Source: Microbispora sp. H11081 (lineage in GTDB: Bacteria; Actinomycetota; Actinomycetes; Streptosporangiales; Streptosporangiaceae). From it: a stretch of DNA of 64,000 nt. The position numbers and the translations under genes are program-made. This document shows positions 8,723 through 16,880 of the stretch, one piece after another (the first letter of the stretch is position 1; each line of letters begins with the position of its first letter). The notes beneath the pieces are model-generated. The model searched no databases. It saw only the letters and a list, made by a program, of their open reading frames with translations, and was not told the origin of the DNA. The stretch lies in contig NZ_JABBWV010000002.1 in assembly GCF_012999535.1 (NCBI RefSeq), forward strand, positions 124,001-188,000, in the 5' to 3' direction.

Positions 8723-9171
8723 ACTTGGGGGAGTCCGTGAACCCCGCCTCGGCCGCCGTGGGGGGCGCCGCCGCCTTCGTCTGGCTCGGGATGGTGCTGG
8801 CAATCTCCTTTCTGGAGGCGCCGCTGAAGTTCCGCGCGCCGGGGGTCACGATCCCGATCGGGCTCGGCATCGGCCGGCTCGTCTTCCGCGCGCTCAACGT
8901 CGCCGAGGCCGTGCTGGCGGTCGTCGTGATCGCGGCGGTCGCGACCGGGTCGCCGGGCCCCGCGGTGGCGGCGCTCACGGCCCTCCCCGCGGCCGTGCTG
9001 CTGGTCCAGGTCGCCGCCGTGCGCCCGCCGCTCAACCGCAGGTCCGACCGCGTGCTGTCCGGCGAGGACCCGGCGCGGCACAGGTCGAGGGCGCACCTGT
9101 GGTACGTGGCGCTGGAGGTCGTGAAGGCCCTGTCGCTGCTCGCCCTGGGCTGGGTCCTGCTCTCCGCGTGA
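8719..9171 (+). CDS. Small four-helix membrane protein, unknown
   Basis: A 150-residue integral membrane protein with about four helices (residues 10-32, 52-75, 80-100, 125-148) and a basic loop PPLNRRSDRVL before a DPARHRSRAHLWY segment. The pattern is of a conserved actinobacterial small membrane protein with no assigned function. It overlaps the preceding APH-type kinase by four bases, so the two are co-translated and may act in one process. Nothing in the sequence identifies a transported solute or catalytic site. Confidence 0.7.
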   Translation: MNLGESVNPASAAVGGAAAFVWLGMVLAISFLEAPLKFRAPGVTIPIGLGIGRLVFRALNVAEAVLAVVVIAAVATGSPGPAVAALTALPAAVLLVQVAAVRPPLNRRSDRVLSGEDPARHRSRAHLWYVALEVVKALSLLALGWVLLSA

Positions 9172-9199
9172 CCGGGTCCGATGGCCTGGCCGCCGGGCG

Positions 9200-9532
9200 T
9201 CAGGGGTGCTTGACGACCGTGAGCAGGACCACGCTGTCCTCCAGCGCCAGGAGCCCGTGACGCGCGCCGGGAACGGTGATCAGGTCCCCCTGCCCGCCCT
9301 CCCACGCGGCGTCGCCGCTGGTGAGCCGTACGTGCCCGAGGAGCACGAGCAGGGTGGCCTCGCCGGGGTTCTCGTGTTCGGCGAGCGCGGCTCCGGCCGT
9401 GAGAGCGAGCAGCGTCTGGCGCAGCGCGCGGCCGGCACCACCGTGAACCGTGTCCGCGGCGCGCCCGCTCGAGGCGGCCCTGGCGAGGTCGAGCAGTTCC
9501 CTGGAGCGGGCGCGGAGAGGAGTCTTGTCCAC
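9200..9532 (-). CDS. Cupin-domain protein
   Basis: A 110-residue single cupin beta-barrel. Motif 1 is represented by EHENPGEATLLVLLGHVRL (first metal ligands H and E) and motif 2 by GDLITVPGARHGLLAL. Small cupins of this type commonly sense or bind a small ligand or metal; some protect against oxidants. It is convergent with the membrane-protein gene and lies 56 bp upstream of the stop of the short LysR-type gene on the same strand. Product is likely cytoplasmic. Function beyond fold is not assignable. Confidence 0.8.
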   Translation of the reverse strand: MDKTPLRARSRELLDLARAASSGRAADTVHGGAGRALRQTLLALTAGAALAEHENPGEATLLVLLGHVRLTSGDAAWEGGQGDLITVPGARHGLLALEDSVVLLTVVKHP

Positions 9533-9588
9533 GCTCCCAGTGTCCCCCGTGGCGCCCGCCCGCGAGTTCCGGGGCCGCGCGTCCGCCG

Positions 9589-9870
9589 TTATGCCGCGGG
9601 CACGGTTTCGCCCACTTCCTTGTGGGCCGCCTCCGCGATGCAGAGCATCATTTCCGCATAGGGCAGCAGGCGCGTTCCCGCCTCCGTAAGGGCGATCCTG
9701 CGGCCTTTCCGGTCGAACAGAACCGCTCCGACGGCTTCTTCGAGGTTCCTTATTTGCGCGGTGACGCTGGACTGGGCGTAGTGCATCTTCTTCGCCGCCA
9801 ACGTGAAGCTCAGTTCGCCCGCGACCTCACAGAAAGTTCGTAGCTGCTGCAGGTTGACGCAGAACGACAA
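9589..9870 (-). CDS. LysR-type DNA-binding protein lacking effector domain
   Basis: Only 93 residues, covering the LysR winged helix-turn-helix (LQQLRTFCEVAGELSFT, then QSSVTAQIRNLEEAVGAVLF and LTEAGTRLL), followed by a short helix. Normal LysR regulators are about 300 residues with a ligand-binding domain that is absent here. The stop is clean and the following sequence belongs to the cupin gene, so this is either a natural DNA-binding-only protein or a remnant. The start is a TTG after a GGGGGG run. It lies at the edge of the accessory block next to the MFS exporter gene. Confidence 0.75.
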   Translation of the reverse strand: MSFCVNLQQLRTFCEVAGELSFTLAAKKMHYAQSSVTAQIRNLEEAVGAVLFDRKGRRIALTEAGTRLLPYAEMMLCIAEAAHKEVGETVPAA

Positions 9871-10008
9871 AGTCCCCCCTATAACCCGGGATCAGCGTGT
9901 GGTCAGGGTGGTGCGCAGCGATGTGTTTACCATGCCCGCCGGCTTTCTGTCACGCATGAGGCGATGCGCGGCAAACGGCCCCCGGACACGGGATTTTCCG
10001 TAATTCAG

Positions 10009-10040
10009 CCCTGCCCCGAATTCGGCTCTTCGGGGCAGGG
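10009..10040 (-). terminator. Hairpin terminator after MFS gene
   Basis: Perfect 12-bp inverted repeat, CCCTGCCCCGAA paired with TTCGGGGCAGGG, with an 8-nt loop. It lies 41 bp past the stop of the MFS gene on the minus strand; there is no strong T run. Confidence 0.6.
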
Positions 10041-10080
10041 AATTGAACGCCTCCGTGCGCGGGCCGCCGGCCGCTCGCGG

Positions 10081-11568
10081 CTAGTGGTCCGCCATCGCCG
10101 TGGAACCCGCGACCCGGCGCCGCGCGGAGGCGCGCAGGGCCGCGACGAGCGTGAGCAGCATGGTCACGACGGAGATGCCGGTGACGACCCAGAGGCCGTT
10201 GTGGTAGCCGGACAGGGTCGCCGTGCCGTCGCCCGCCTCGTGGCCGGCCGCCATCGTGGCGGTCACGATCGCGAGGACGATCGCCGCGCCGACCTGGTAT
10301 CCCGTCTGCAGCACACCGGCCGCGAGTCCCTGCTCGTGGTCGGCCACACCCGTGGTCGCCTGGACGTTGGCGGCGGGGAAGGAGAAGGGGAAGGCGACAC
10401 CGATGAGCAGGATGCTCGGAAGGATCACCCAGACGTACGGGGACGCCTCGTCGATCCGCAGGAAGAGCAGGTACGAAGCGGTGTAGGCGACGAATCCGGC
10501 GAAGATCATCCAGCGGACCCCGAACCGCGAGATCAGCTTGCCGGCCCGCGGCGCGATCGTCGCGATGAGCAGGCCGATGGGGAGGAAGGCCAGCGCCATC
10601 TGCATCGGCGACCAGCCGCGCAGCGACTGCAGGTAGAGACCGCCGATGAACTGGAAGCTCATGTAGGTGCCGAGGATCGCCGCCGCGACCAGGCTCGCGC
10701 CCACCAGCGCGCCGTTGCGCAGCAGGCCCAGGCGCAGCAGGGGCTGGGCCGTCCGCCGCTCGATGAGGACGAAGGCCAGGAGGAGCGCCACCGAGGCGGC
10801 GAACATCCCCAGCGTGCGCGGCGACGTCCACCCGGAGGCGGGCGCCTCGACGATGCTGTAGACGAGCAGCAGCATCGCGGCCGTCACGGTGACGGCGCCG
10901 GCGAAGTCGAACGAGCCGCCGCGCCGGCCCGTCGCGGCGTCGCGCGGCACGAGCGCCACCGCGCCGGCGAACGCGACGAGCGCCACGGCGACCGGGAGCA
11001 GGAACGTCCAGCGCCAGTTGATCTCGGTGAGCGAGCCGCCCACGATGACCCCGGTCGAGTAGCCGACCGCGCCGCACGCGGTGTAGATGCCCAGCGCGCG
11101 GTTGCGCTGCGGGCCTTCCGCGAAGCTGGTGACGATGATGGACAGGCTGGCCGGGGCGGTGAACGCCGCGCCGATGCCCATGACGAACCGGGCGACGATC
11201 ACGACCAGTCCCTCGTTGGTGAGGCCGCCGACCAGCGACCCGACGGCGAAGACGGCGACGCCCGCCAGGAACATGCGGCGGCGGCCCAGCAGGTCGGCCA
11301 TGCGTCCGCCGAGCAGCAGGAAGCCGCCGAAGCCGAGGACGTACGCGCTCACGACCCACTGCACGGACTCGGTGGTCATCCCGAGGTCCGCCTGGATCGG
11401 CGGCACCGCGATGCCGACCATGATGTTGTCGAGCGCGTCGAGGAAGAACGCGGCGCAGACGCTGACGAGCAGGCCCCACTCGCGGAGCCCCCACGAGTTC
11501 CCCTCGGCCGGTGTCCTCGTCCGGGCCTGGGGCGGCGTCTGGACTTTCTCTTCTGGTGAAGTCGTCAT
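10081..11568 (-). CDS. MFS drug/metabolite exporter, DHA2 (14-helix) family
   Basis: A 495-residue major facilitator with about 14 membrane helices. The motif A loop GGRMADLLGRRRMF is at about residues 67-80, and the motif C-like region VGYSTGVIVGGSL around 165 is typical of drug:H+ antiporters of the EmrB/QacA type. The N-terminal 25 residues are a hydrophilic Thr/Pro-rich tail. Its location at the start of the accessory block, beside a LysR-type gene and a tailoring monooxygenase on the same strand, suggests it exports the cluster product or confers self-protection. Substrate is not predictable. Confidence 0.88.
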   Translation of the reverse strand: MTTSPEEKVQTPPQARTRTPAEGNSWGLREWGLLVSVCAAFFLDALDNIMVGIAVPPIQADLGMTTESVQWVVSAYVLGFGGFLLLGGRMADLLGRRRMFLAGVAVFAVGSLVGGLTNEGLVVIVARFVMGIGAAFTAPASLSIIVTSFAEGPQRNRALGIYTACGAVGYSTGVIVGGSLTEINWRWTFLLPVAVALVAFAGAVALVPRDAATGRRGGSFDFAGAVTVTAAMLLLVYSIVEAPASGWTSPRTLGMFAASVALLLAFVLIERRTAQPLLRLGLLRNGALVGASLVAAAILGTYMSFQFIGGLYLQSLRGWSPMQMALAFLPIGLLIATIAPRAGKLISRFGVRWMIFAGFVAYTASYLLFLRIDEASPYVWVILPSILLIGVAFPFSFPAANVQATTGVADHEQGLAAGVLQTGYQVGAAIVLAIVTATMAAGHEAGDGTATLSGYHNGLWVVTGISVVTMLLTLVAALRASARRRVAGSTAMADH

Positions 11569-11740
11569 GACTGTCCTAATCCACTCCGGTCGAATTGTCG
11601 CTGCCGCCGCGCCGAGGGGATGGGGAGAGCGCCGATCCCGAGCCTGGAGCGGAGGTTCTGCCGCCCGCGTCCGATGCCGGCGGTAGGCCGGGGGCGAGGA
11701 GATGCCGGTCGTCGCCCCCGGCCGGCTTCACCGTGGCGGG

Positions 11741-12952
11741 TCAGCCCTTGAGCCCCAGCGGGAACGGCGCGTGCGGCGTTCCGCCGAGGAGGTGGGCCCC
11801 CGCCGACTGCACGATCTGCTCCTGGGCGAGGATGTGCTGGCACATGGTGTGCAGGTCCCGCAGCCAGCGGTCCAGGGGAGAGGTGCGGTAGATCGAGGCG
11901 GTGCCGACGAGGTCGGACAGCCGGGAGACGATCGAGCGGGCCGTCCTGAACGCGTTGACCCTGGCCAGCGCCGAGGAGACCTGCTCGTCCGGGGTCGCCT
12001 CGACACCGGACCGCAGCCGGTCCCACAGGTCGTGCAGGGTGCCGTAGACGGCGTAGCGTGCCGCGGCGAGCTCCATCTCGGCCTGGCCGATGGCGGTCTG
12101 CACGCGGTAGCTGTCCGCCCACGGTGTGCCGGTCGCCTTCTCGACCCGGCCGGCCGCCAGTTCGCGCACGTGGTCGAGGGCCGCACGGGCGACTCCGAGC
12201 GGCACCCCGGGCACGTTGCCCAGGAAGGCGTCCGGGGCGGTGAACGGTCCCGACCGCTGCGGCCTGGTGAAGTCGAAGGAACGCTCCTCCGGCACGAACA
12301 GGTCGGTGACCTGGTAGTCCATGCTGCCGCTGCCGGCCAGCCCGGTGGTGTGCCAGGTGTCCACCTTCTCGAACTGCTCGCCGCGGGCGAGGATCAGCCG
12401 CCAGTTCATCGGCGCGCCGTCCGGCCCCGGCTCGGGCTCGCCGTCCCGGTGGACGACGCACCCGCCGACCACCCAGTCGGCGTGCGTGACGCCGCTGCCG
12501 AACGGCCAGCGGCCGGTGACGCGGTAGCCGCCCGGCACCCGCTCGGCGCGGCCGACCGGGAAGATCAGGCCGGCCGTGATCGCGTCGGGGTTGGCCCGCA
12601 TCTCCTTGACGACGTGCTCGTCGAGGTAGCCCGCGTAGATCCAGGTGTCCATGCCGATCATGGCGCACCAGCCCGCCGCGGCGTCGCCCCAGGAGAGGGC
12701 CTCGATCACTTCGGTCTGCTGGGCGAAGGTGAGTTCGGGGCCGCCCCACTCGTTGGGCATGCCGATGCGGAAGACGCCGGTGTCGCGGAGCAGTTCCACG
12801 ACGTCACCGGGAAGGCGCCTGGCGCGCTCGATCTCCTCGGAGCGTTCCCGCAGCAGGGGAGCCGCGGCCTTCGCGCGCGCCAGGATCTCCTCCGGGGAGG
12901 CGGGCACCTGCTCGCGTCCTGCCACGGGCCGCAGTGTCTCCGGCATGGTCAT
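11741..12952 (-). CDS. Acyl-CoA dehydrogenase-fold flavin monooxygenase (HsaA/HpaB-like)
   Basis: A 403-residue flavoprotein of the acyl-CoA dehydrogenase fold. WHTTGLAGSGSMDYQV and DLFVPEERSF (about residues 206-232) match the two-component FMNH2/FADH2-dependent phenol and amine hydroxylases (HsaA, HpaC2 type) rather than true beta-oxidation dehydrogenases, and the usual catalytic Glu context is absent. Such enzymes need reduced flavin from a partner; a flavin reductase is encoded at 18462. ATG at 12952 is preceded by a perfect AGGAGG. It probably hydroxylates an aromatic intermediate of the cluster. N-hydroxylation is an alternative. Confidence 0.83.
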   Translation of the reverse strand: MTMPETLRPVAGREQVPASPEEILARAKAAAPLLRERSEEIERARRLPGDVVELLRDTGVFRIGMPNEWGGPELTFAQQTEVIEALSWGDAAAGWCAMIGMDTWIYAGYLDEHVVKEMRANPDAITAGLIFPVGRAERVPGGYRVTGRWPFGSGVTHADWVVGGCVVHRDGEPEPGPDGAPMNWRLILARGEQFEKVDTWHTTGLAGSGSMDYQVTDLFVPEERSFDFTRPQRSGPFTAPDAFLGNVPGVPLGVARAALDHVRELAAGRVEKATGTPWADSYRVQTAIGQAEMELAAARYAVYGTLHDLWDRLRSGVEATPDEQVSSALARVNAFRTARSIVSRLSDLVGTASIYRTSPLDRWLRDLHTMCQHILAQEQIVQSAGAHLLGGTPHAPFPLGLKG

Positions 12953-13346
12953 GTGAAAACCTCCTGATCGTGGCTTCGTCTCTGGCCCGATCGCAGCGAC
13001 GGACTGCCGCCGTCCGCTGGTGACTCCAGGCCGCCGCGGCCTGTGCAGCGGGACTGTGTGACAGTCCTGGCCACTTCGCAGCGGGTTCCACGCTAGGAAC
13101 GGTGACGCCGCGTCGTTCGCCCGAACGCGCACAAGATCTGATACGTCCGCACACGCCCTACGTGACCGGCTCCACCCATGGCGGGAGAGGGCCCATGTGA
13201 CCGGCAGTGACATGGCCCCTCTCCCGAGTGCTCAGGTAGTGCTCCATATAACCGTCATGGCCGACTTTAGAGGTTAGACATCCGGCGCTGCAACCAGTCA
13301 TTTATGATTGAGTGGTTAGACCAAGCGGTAGGTGGAGGATGGCGCC
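12953..13346. promoter_or_regulatory. Divergent regulatory region between monooxygenase and ABATE regulator
   Basis: A 394-bp gene-free stretch. It holds an inverted repeat at 13183-13225 (16-bp arms, one mismatch, 11-nt spacer), two copies of GTGACCGGC (13162-13170 and 13197-13205), two copies of GGTTAGAC (13272-13279 and 13314-13321), and an AT-rich imperfect palindrome around TCATTTATGA at 13298-13307. These are plausible operators for the divergently transcribed monooxygenase and regulator genes. No small gene is evident. Confidence 0.5.
13183..13225. repeat. Inverted repeat, operator or attenuator candidate
   Basis: Arms GGGAGAGGGCCCATGT and ACATGGCCCCTCTCCC pair with one mismatch across an 11-nt spacer, in the divergent intergenic region. 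Confidence 0.55.
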
Positions 13347-13895
13347 ATGACCGAGCCCGACCCGCGTCCGTTCGCCAGGGAGCCTCTCGCGCTCGACCTC
13401 CTGAACACCCGGTGGAAGGAGCACGGCCGGCTTCACGACCTGCTCGACTCGTCCTCCGGGCTGCGCGTGTGGCTGGCCGGCCACGGGCTGGCGGACCGCT
13501 TCGCCGCGGACGAGGAGTCGCTGCGGGCGGTCGTCCACGCGCGCGACGTGCTGGCCGCGGCGGTCGCGGGCCAGGTCGGCCCCTCCGTCCGGAGGCAGGT
13601 GGACGACGTCCTCGCCCACGGCCGCGTCCGGCTCACCCTGACCGAGGAAGGGCCCGGTGAGACGGCGGAGTTCGACGACCCCGCGTGGGGTGCGGCGTGG
13701 ACCGCCGTACGCGACTATCTGGACCTGCTGGCCACGGCTCCGGAGCGCGTCCGGCTGTGCGCCCAGCCCGACTGCATCCGCTACTTCCTCGACACGTCCC
13801 GCAACGGCACCCGCCGCTGGTGTTCCATGTCCCTGTGCGGCAACCGGGTCAAGGCCGCCCGCCACTACGCGCGGGCCCGCGACACCGGAGTCTGA
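13347..13895 (+). CDS. ABATE-domain / CGNR zinc-finger regulator
   Basis: A 182-residue protein with an N-terminal ABATE (putative stress-induced) domain beginning PLALDLLNTRW and a C-terminal CGNR zinc finger (CAQPDC followed by WCSMSLCGNRVKA at about residues 136-175), whose four cysteines bind zinc and which likely binds DNA. The ATG at 13347 is chosen because GGAGG lies 9 nt upstream; the in-frame ATG five codons earlier has none. It is divergent from the flavin monooxygenase and 42 bp upstream of the PPOX gene, so it is a candidate local regulator. Confidence 0.85.
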   Translation: MTEPDPRPFAREPLALDLLNTRWKEHGRLHDLLDSSSGLRVWLAGHGLADRFAADEESLRAVVHARDVLAAAVAGQVGPSVRRQVDDVLAHGRVRLTLTEEGPGETAEFDDPAWGAAWTAVRDYLDLLATAPERVRLCAQPDCIRYFLDTSRNGTRRWCSMSLCGNRVKAARHYARARDTGV

Positions 13896-13937
13896 ACCGG
13901 CCGTACGGCGGCCCTGGTCCTCGAAAGGTTCCCACTC

Positions 13938-14345
13938 ATGTCCCGAGGCGCTCTGCCCGAGCACATCGCAGAACTGCTCGCCCGTCCCAATCCCTGCGTC
14001 ATCAGCACCGTCCGCCCGGACGGGGCGCCGGTCTCCGTGGCCACCTGGTATCTGTGGCAGGACGGGAAGGTGCTGGTCAACATGGACGCCGGGCGCAAGC
14101 GGCTGAGCTACCTGCGCAACGACCCCCGGGTGTCGCTGACCGTGCTGGACGCCGACGGCTGGTACCGCCACGTCAGCCTGCAGGGGCGGGTGGTGTCGCT
14201 GCAGGACGACCCGGACCTGGAGGACATCGACCGCCTCGCCGTCCACTACACCGGTGAGCCGTACCCGAACCGCGTACGGCCGAGGGTGAGCGCGTGGATC
14301 GAGATCGACACCTGGCACGTGTGGGGCATGCCCGCGGGGTCTTGA
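13938..14345 (+). CDS. PPOX-class (F420/FMN-binding split-barrel) oxidoreductase
   Basis: A 135-residue split-barrel protein. PCVISTVRPDGAPVSVATWY near the N-terminus and RKRLSYLRNDPRVSLTVLD are the conserved cofactor-binding segments of the pyridoxamine-phosphate-oxidase-like family, many of which use F420 in actinomycetes. A reductive step on a cluster intermediate or a redox housekeeping role are both possible. GAAAGG lies upstream of the ATG. It follows the ABATE regulator in the same direction and converges on the acyl-AMP ligase across a strong terminator. Confidence 0.83.
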   Translation: MSRGALPEHIAELLARPNPCVISTVRPDGAPVSVATWYLWQDGKVLVNMDAGRKRLSYLRNDPRVSLTVLDADGWYRHVSLQGRVVSLQDDPDLEDIDRLAVHYTGEPYPNRVRPRVSAWIEIDTWHVWGMPAGS

Positions 14346-14398
14346 GGCCCGCGTCCTGGGCCCCGGGTCCTGAGTTCCGGGGTATCGGGCCCGCGCGT

Positions 14399-14433
14399 GC
14401 GCCGCCGGGGGGAGCGGTTCCCCCCGGCGGCGC
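14399..14433. terminator. Strong bidirectional hairpin terminator
   Basis: Perfect 15-bp stem (GCGCCGCCGGGGGGA with TCCCCCCGGCGGCGC) and a 5-nt loop, between the convergent PPOX and acyl-AMP ligase genes. Confidence 0.75.
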
Positions 14434-14454
14434 GGGCGTACGGGCGGGGCCCGG

Positions 14455-16131
14455 TCAGGAGCGCCGCGTGAACGCCACGACGCGGCCGGTCTCGCGCGCC
14501 GCCTCGAACCGCTCCCGCAGGTGCGCCCTGCGGAGCTTGCCGATGCCGGTCTTGGGGATGTCCTCCCTGCCGACGGGCACGACGTGGGTCACGCTCACGC
14601 CGAACGCGTCGGCCACCCGGCCGCGGATCAGGCGTTCCGCGTCGGAGGCCGGCATCCCGTCGCGGGGGTGGAAGAACACCGCCAGTTCCTCCGTCTCCCC
14701 GTCCGCTCCGGTCACCAGGCAGGCCACGGTGTACGACGGCTCCACGAACGGAAGCTCCTCGACCCGGGCCTCGATCTCATGGCCGTGGTAGGTGACGCCG
14801 CCGAGCTGGATGACGTCGTCGGCCCGCCCGGTGACGGTGAGGATCCCGTCCTGGATGTAGGCGAGGTCGCCCGACTTGAACCAGCCGTCGGCGGTGAACG
14901 ACTGACGGTTCTGCTCGGGGTTGCGGTAGTAGCCGGCCGTCACCGGGGCGCCGCTGACCTGCAGGTTGCCGGTGACGCCCGGGGGCACTGGCGCGTTGTG
15001 CTCGTCCACCACCCGCACGGACGTGCCGGGCTGAGGCCGTCCCACCGGGACGTACCGCTCGTCGCCGCCGTCCCCGGCGGAGAACGGGCAGTCCACCACC
15101 CCGGCGGAGGTCTCCGACATGCCCCAGCCCGGGTACATCGCGTCCTGGGGAAGCCCGAAGGGGGCTAGCAGCTCCAGGAAGCGGCGGACCACGCCGTTCC
15201 GGATGGCCTCGCCGCCGTTCATGATGTACCGCAGCCGGCCGAGGTCCCAGGACCGCCCTCTCAGCCGGTCGGCCTGGTCGTTGATGAGCCCGAAGGCGAA
15301 GTTGGGCGCCCACGTGGTGTCCGCGCGGTGGCGGTCCATCGCGGCGATCCAGCGCAGCGGGTCCTGGAGCACCCACTCGATCCGGGCGTGGACCTGGTGG
15401 CATCCGAGGTAGACGTCGCGGACGTGGAACATGACGAGCCCGCCCACATGGTCGAGCGGCATCCAGTTGAACGTGCGGGTGCCGCCGTCCAGCCGGTTCA
15501 CCCGGGCGGTGGCCGCGGTGCGGCTCAGCACGTTGGCGTGCGTGAGCGTCACGGCCTTGGGCACGCCGGTGCTGCCCGACGTGAGCAGGTACATGGCCGG
15601 GTCGCCGGGCTCCGCCGGGTGCCCGCGATGGTCGGGCGCGTGCGCGAGCAACCGGCGGGTGTCGCCCAGCCACGCGGTCCGCCACGCCGGATCGGCGAGG
15701 ACCTCCCGGGACAGCGGCTGATCCGCACCGGTGATCACCCACGGCTTCCCGTAGCCGTTCCAGACCCGTTCGAGCAGGCCCGGCGCGGCCTCCCGCTGGT
15801 CGGCGGTCGCGCCGGCGTTGACGGGCATCGGGACGAAACCACCCAGCACGCAGGCCCAGAAGGCGAGCAGCAACTCCGGGTCGTCGGCCACCTGGAGGAC
15901 GACCGTATCCCCGGGCGCGACACCGGCGCTGCGGATCCCCGCGAGCATGCGCGAGGCGCCGTCCAGCAGCCGCGGGTAAGTCATGTGGGTCTCCGAGCCG
16001 TCCGGCCGGATGAAGACGATTCCCTCGGGGCTTCCCTCCCGCGCCGCGCGGACGAGCGCCTCACCGAGACGCGGGACGTCGGGGGCGACGGCCGGGCCGC
16101 CGTCGAGGACCGAGATGCCGGTGTCCGTCAC
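14455..16131 (-). CDS. Stand-alone AMP-dependent acyl/aryl ligase (FAAL-like)
   Basis: A 558-residue adenylating enzyme of the ANL superfamily. The phosphate-binding P-loop YLLTSGSTGVPKA is at residues 181-193, the aromatic motif is YPGWGMSETS, the hinge is GRADDVIQLGG, and the C-terminal catalytic lysine is in IPKTGIGKLRR. It would activate a carboxylic acid as acyl-AMP for transfer to CoA, an amine or a carrier. No carrier protein or condensation domain is attached, and none is encoded nearby, so direct amide or ester formation or CoA transfer is possible. It overlaps the methyltransferase by four bases (ATGA) in an araC-type/methyltransferase/ligase operon. Confidence 0.87.
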   Translation of the reverse strand: MTDTGISVLDGGPAVAPDVPRLGEALVRAAREGSPEGIVFIRPDGSETHMTYPRLLDGASRMLAGIRSAGVAPGDTVVLQVADDPELLLAFWACVLGGFVPMPVNAGATADQREAAPGLLERVWNGYGKPWVITGADQPLSREVLADPAWRTAWLGDTRRLLAHAPDHRGHPAEPGDPAMYLLTSGSTGVPKAVTLTHANVLSRTAATARVNRLDGGTRTFNWMPLDHVGGLVMFHVRDVYLGCHQVHARIEWVLQDPLRWIAAMDRHRADTTWAPNFAFGLINDQADRLRGRSWDLGRLRYIMNGGEAIRNGVVRRFLELLAPFGLPQDAMYPGWGMSETSAGVVDCPFSAGDGGDERYVPVGRPQPGTSVRVVDEHNAPVPPGVTGNLQVSGAPVTAGYYRNPEQNRQSFTADGWFKSGDLAYIQDGILTVTGRADDVIQLGGVTYHGHEIEARVEELPFVEPSYTVACLVTGADGETEELAVFFHPRDGMPASDAERLIRGRVADAFGVSVTHVVPVGREDIPKTGIGKLRRAHLRERFEAARETGRVVAFTRRS

Positions 16132-16880
16132 GGCGCCTCCGCCCCCTCCGCGGTCGCCACGATCACGACAGGGCCGCGCCCGTGCGGGGGGACCTGCTCC
16201 TTGCGGAATCCGCCGTACTCGGCCGAGATCCGCAGGCCGGCGCCGGTCAGCAGTTCGCGCACCTCGGGCCCGGTCAGGACGGCCTGGTCGAAGAAGTTGT
16301 CGTACATGCTCACCCGGCCGTCGGCCTCCCGTACGAGCAGGGTCTCCTCGTTCCGCCAGTTCGCCGCGCGGGGGTTGAGCGACTGGTGGGCGAGCCGGGT
16401 GACCAGCAGGCCGTCGCCGCGGTGGTGGGCGACCGTGAACGGCTGGTAGCTCTCCACGAAGTTCAGCAGGTGGCCGAACTCGAGGACGACGTGCCCGCCG
16501 GGCAGCAGCAGGTCGCGCATCATCCGCAGCACGCGCGGCAGTTCGGCCCGCGGCAGGTAGTTGAGCGTCATGAACACGCAGTAGACGAGGTCGAACCGGT
16601 CCTCGCGGGCGAGGTCCTCGACCCGCGCGTGCACGTACTCGACCCCCTTCCCGCCCTTGTGCCGCGCGTACTCGACGAAGGCGGCGCTCTGGTCGACGCC
16701 GACGCCCGTGTAGCCGCGCTCGCCGAGCTCGCGGAGGTTGGTCCCGGTCCCGCAGCCGAGATCGAGAGCCCGCCCGCCGCCCGGCAGGAGAGAGGCCAGG
16801 AAGTCCGTCTCCGCGGCGAGGTTCCGGAAATCCCCCCGCATCAGCTCGTAGTACTGTCCGGGGAATTCGAAGCTGGTCAT
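16128..16880 (-). CDS. Class I SAM-dependent methyltransferase
   Basis: A 250-residue cytoplasmic methyltransferase. Motif I is ALDLGCGTGTNLREL at residues 38-52, followed by the acidic GVGVDQS and the FDLVYCVFMTLNYL segment. The C-terminal half has an extra beta region (WRNEETLLVREADG) seen in small-molecule N/O-methyltransferases. ATG at 16880 shares one base with the stop of the upstream AraC-type gene, and its stop overlaps the ligase start, so all three are coupled. The likely role is methylation of a phenol, amine or carboxylate in the cluster product. Confidence 0.86.
   Translation of the reverse strand: MTSFEFPGQYYELMRGDFRNLAAETDFLASLLPGGGRALDLGCGTGTNLRELGERGYTGVGVDQSAAFVEYARHKGGKGVEYVHARVEDLAREDRFDLVYCVFMTLNYLPRAELPRVLRMMRDLLLPGGHVVLEFGHLLNFVESYQPFTVAHHRGDGLLVTRLAHQSLNPRAANWRNEETLLVREADGRVSMYDNFFDQAVLTGPEVRELLTGAGLRISAEYGGFRKEQVPPHGRGPVVIVATAEGAEAP

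Noticed and set aside
11741-12952. Beta-oxidation acyl-CoA dehydrogenase
   Set aside because: Motifs fit the flavin-dependent monooxygenase branch of the fold, and the gene lies in a tailoring context with a flavin reductase but no beta-oxidation genes.
14455-16131. NRPS adenylation module
   Set aside because: The protein ends after the C-terminal ligase subdomain; no carrier or condensation domain is attached or encoded nearby.
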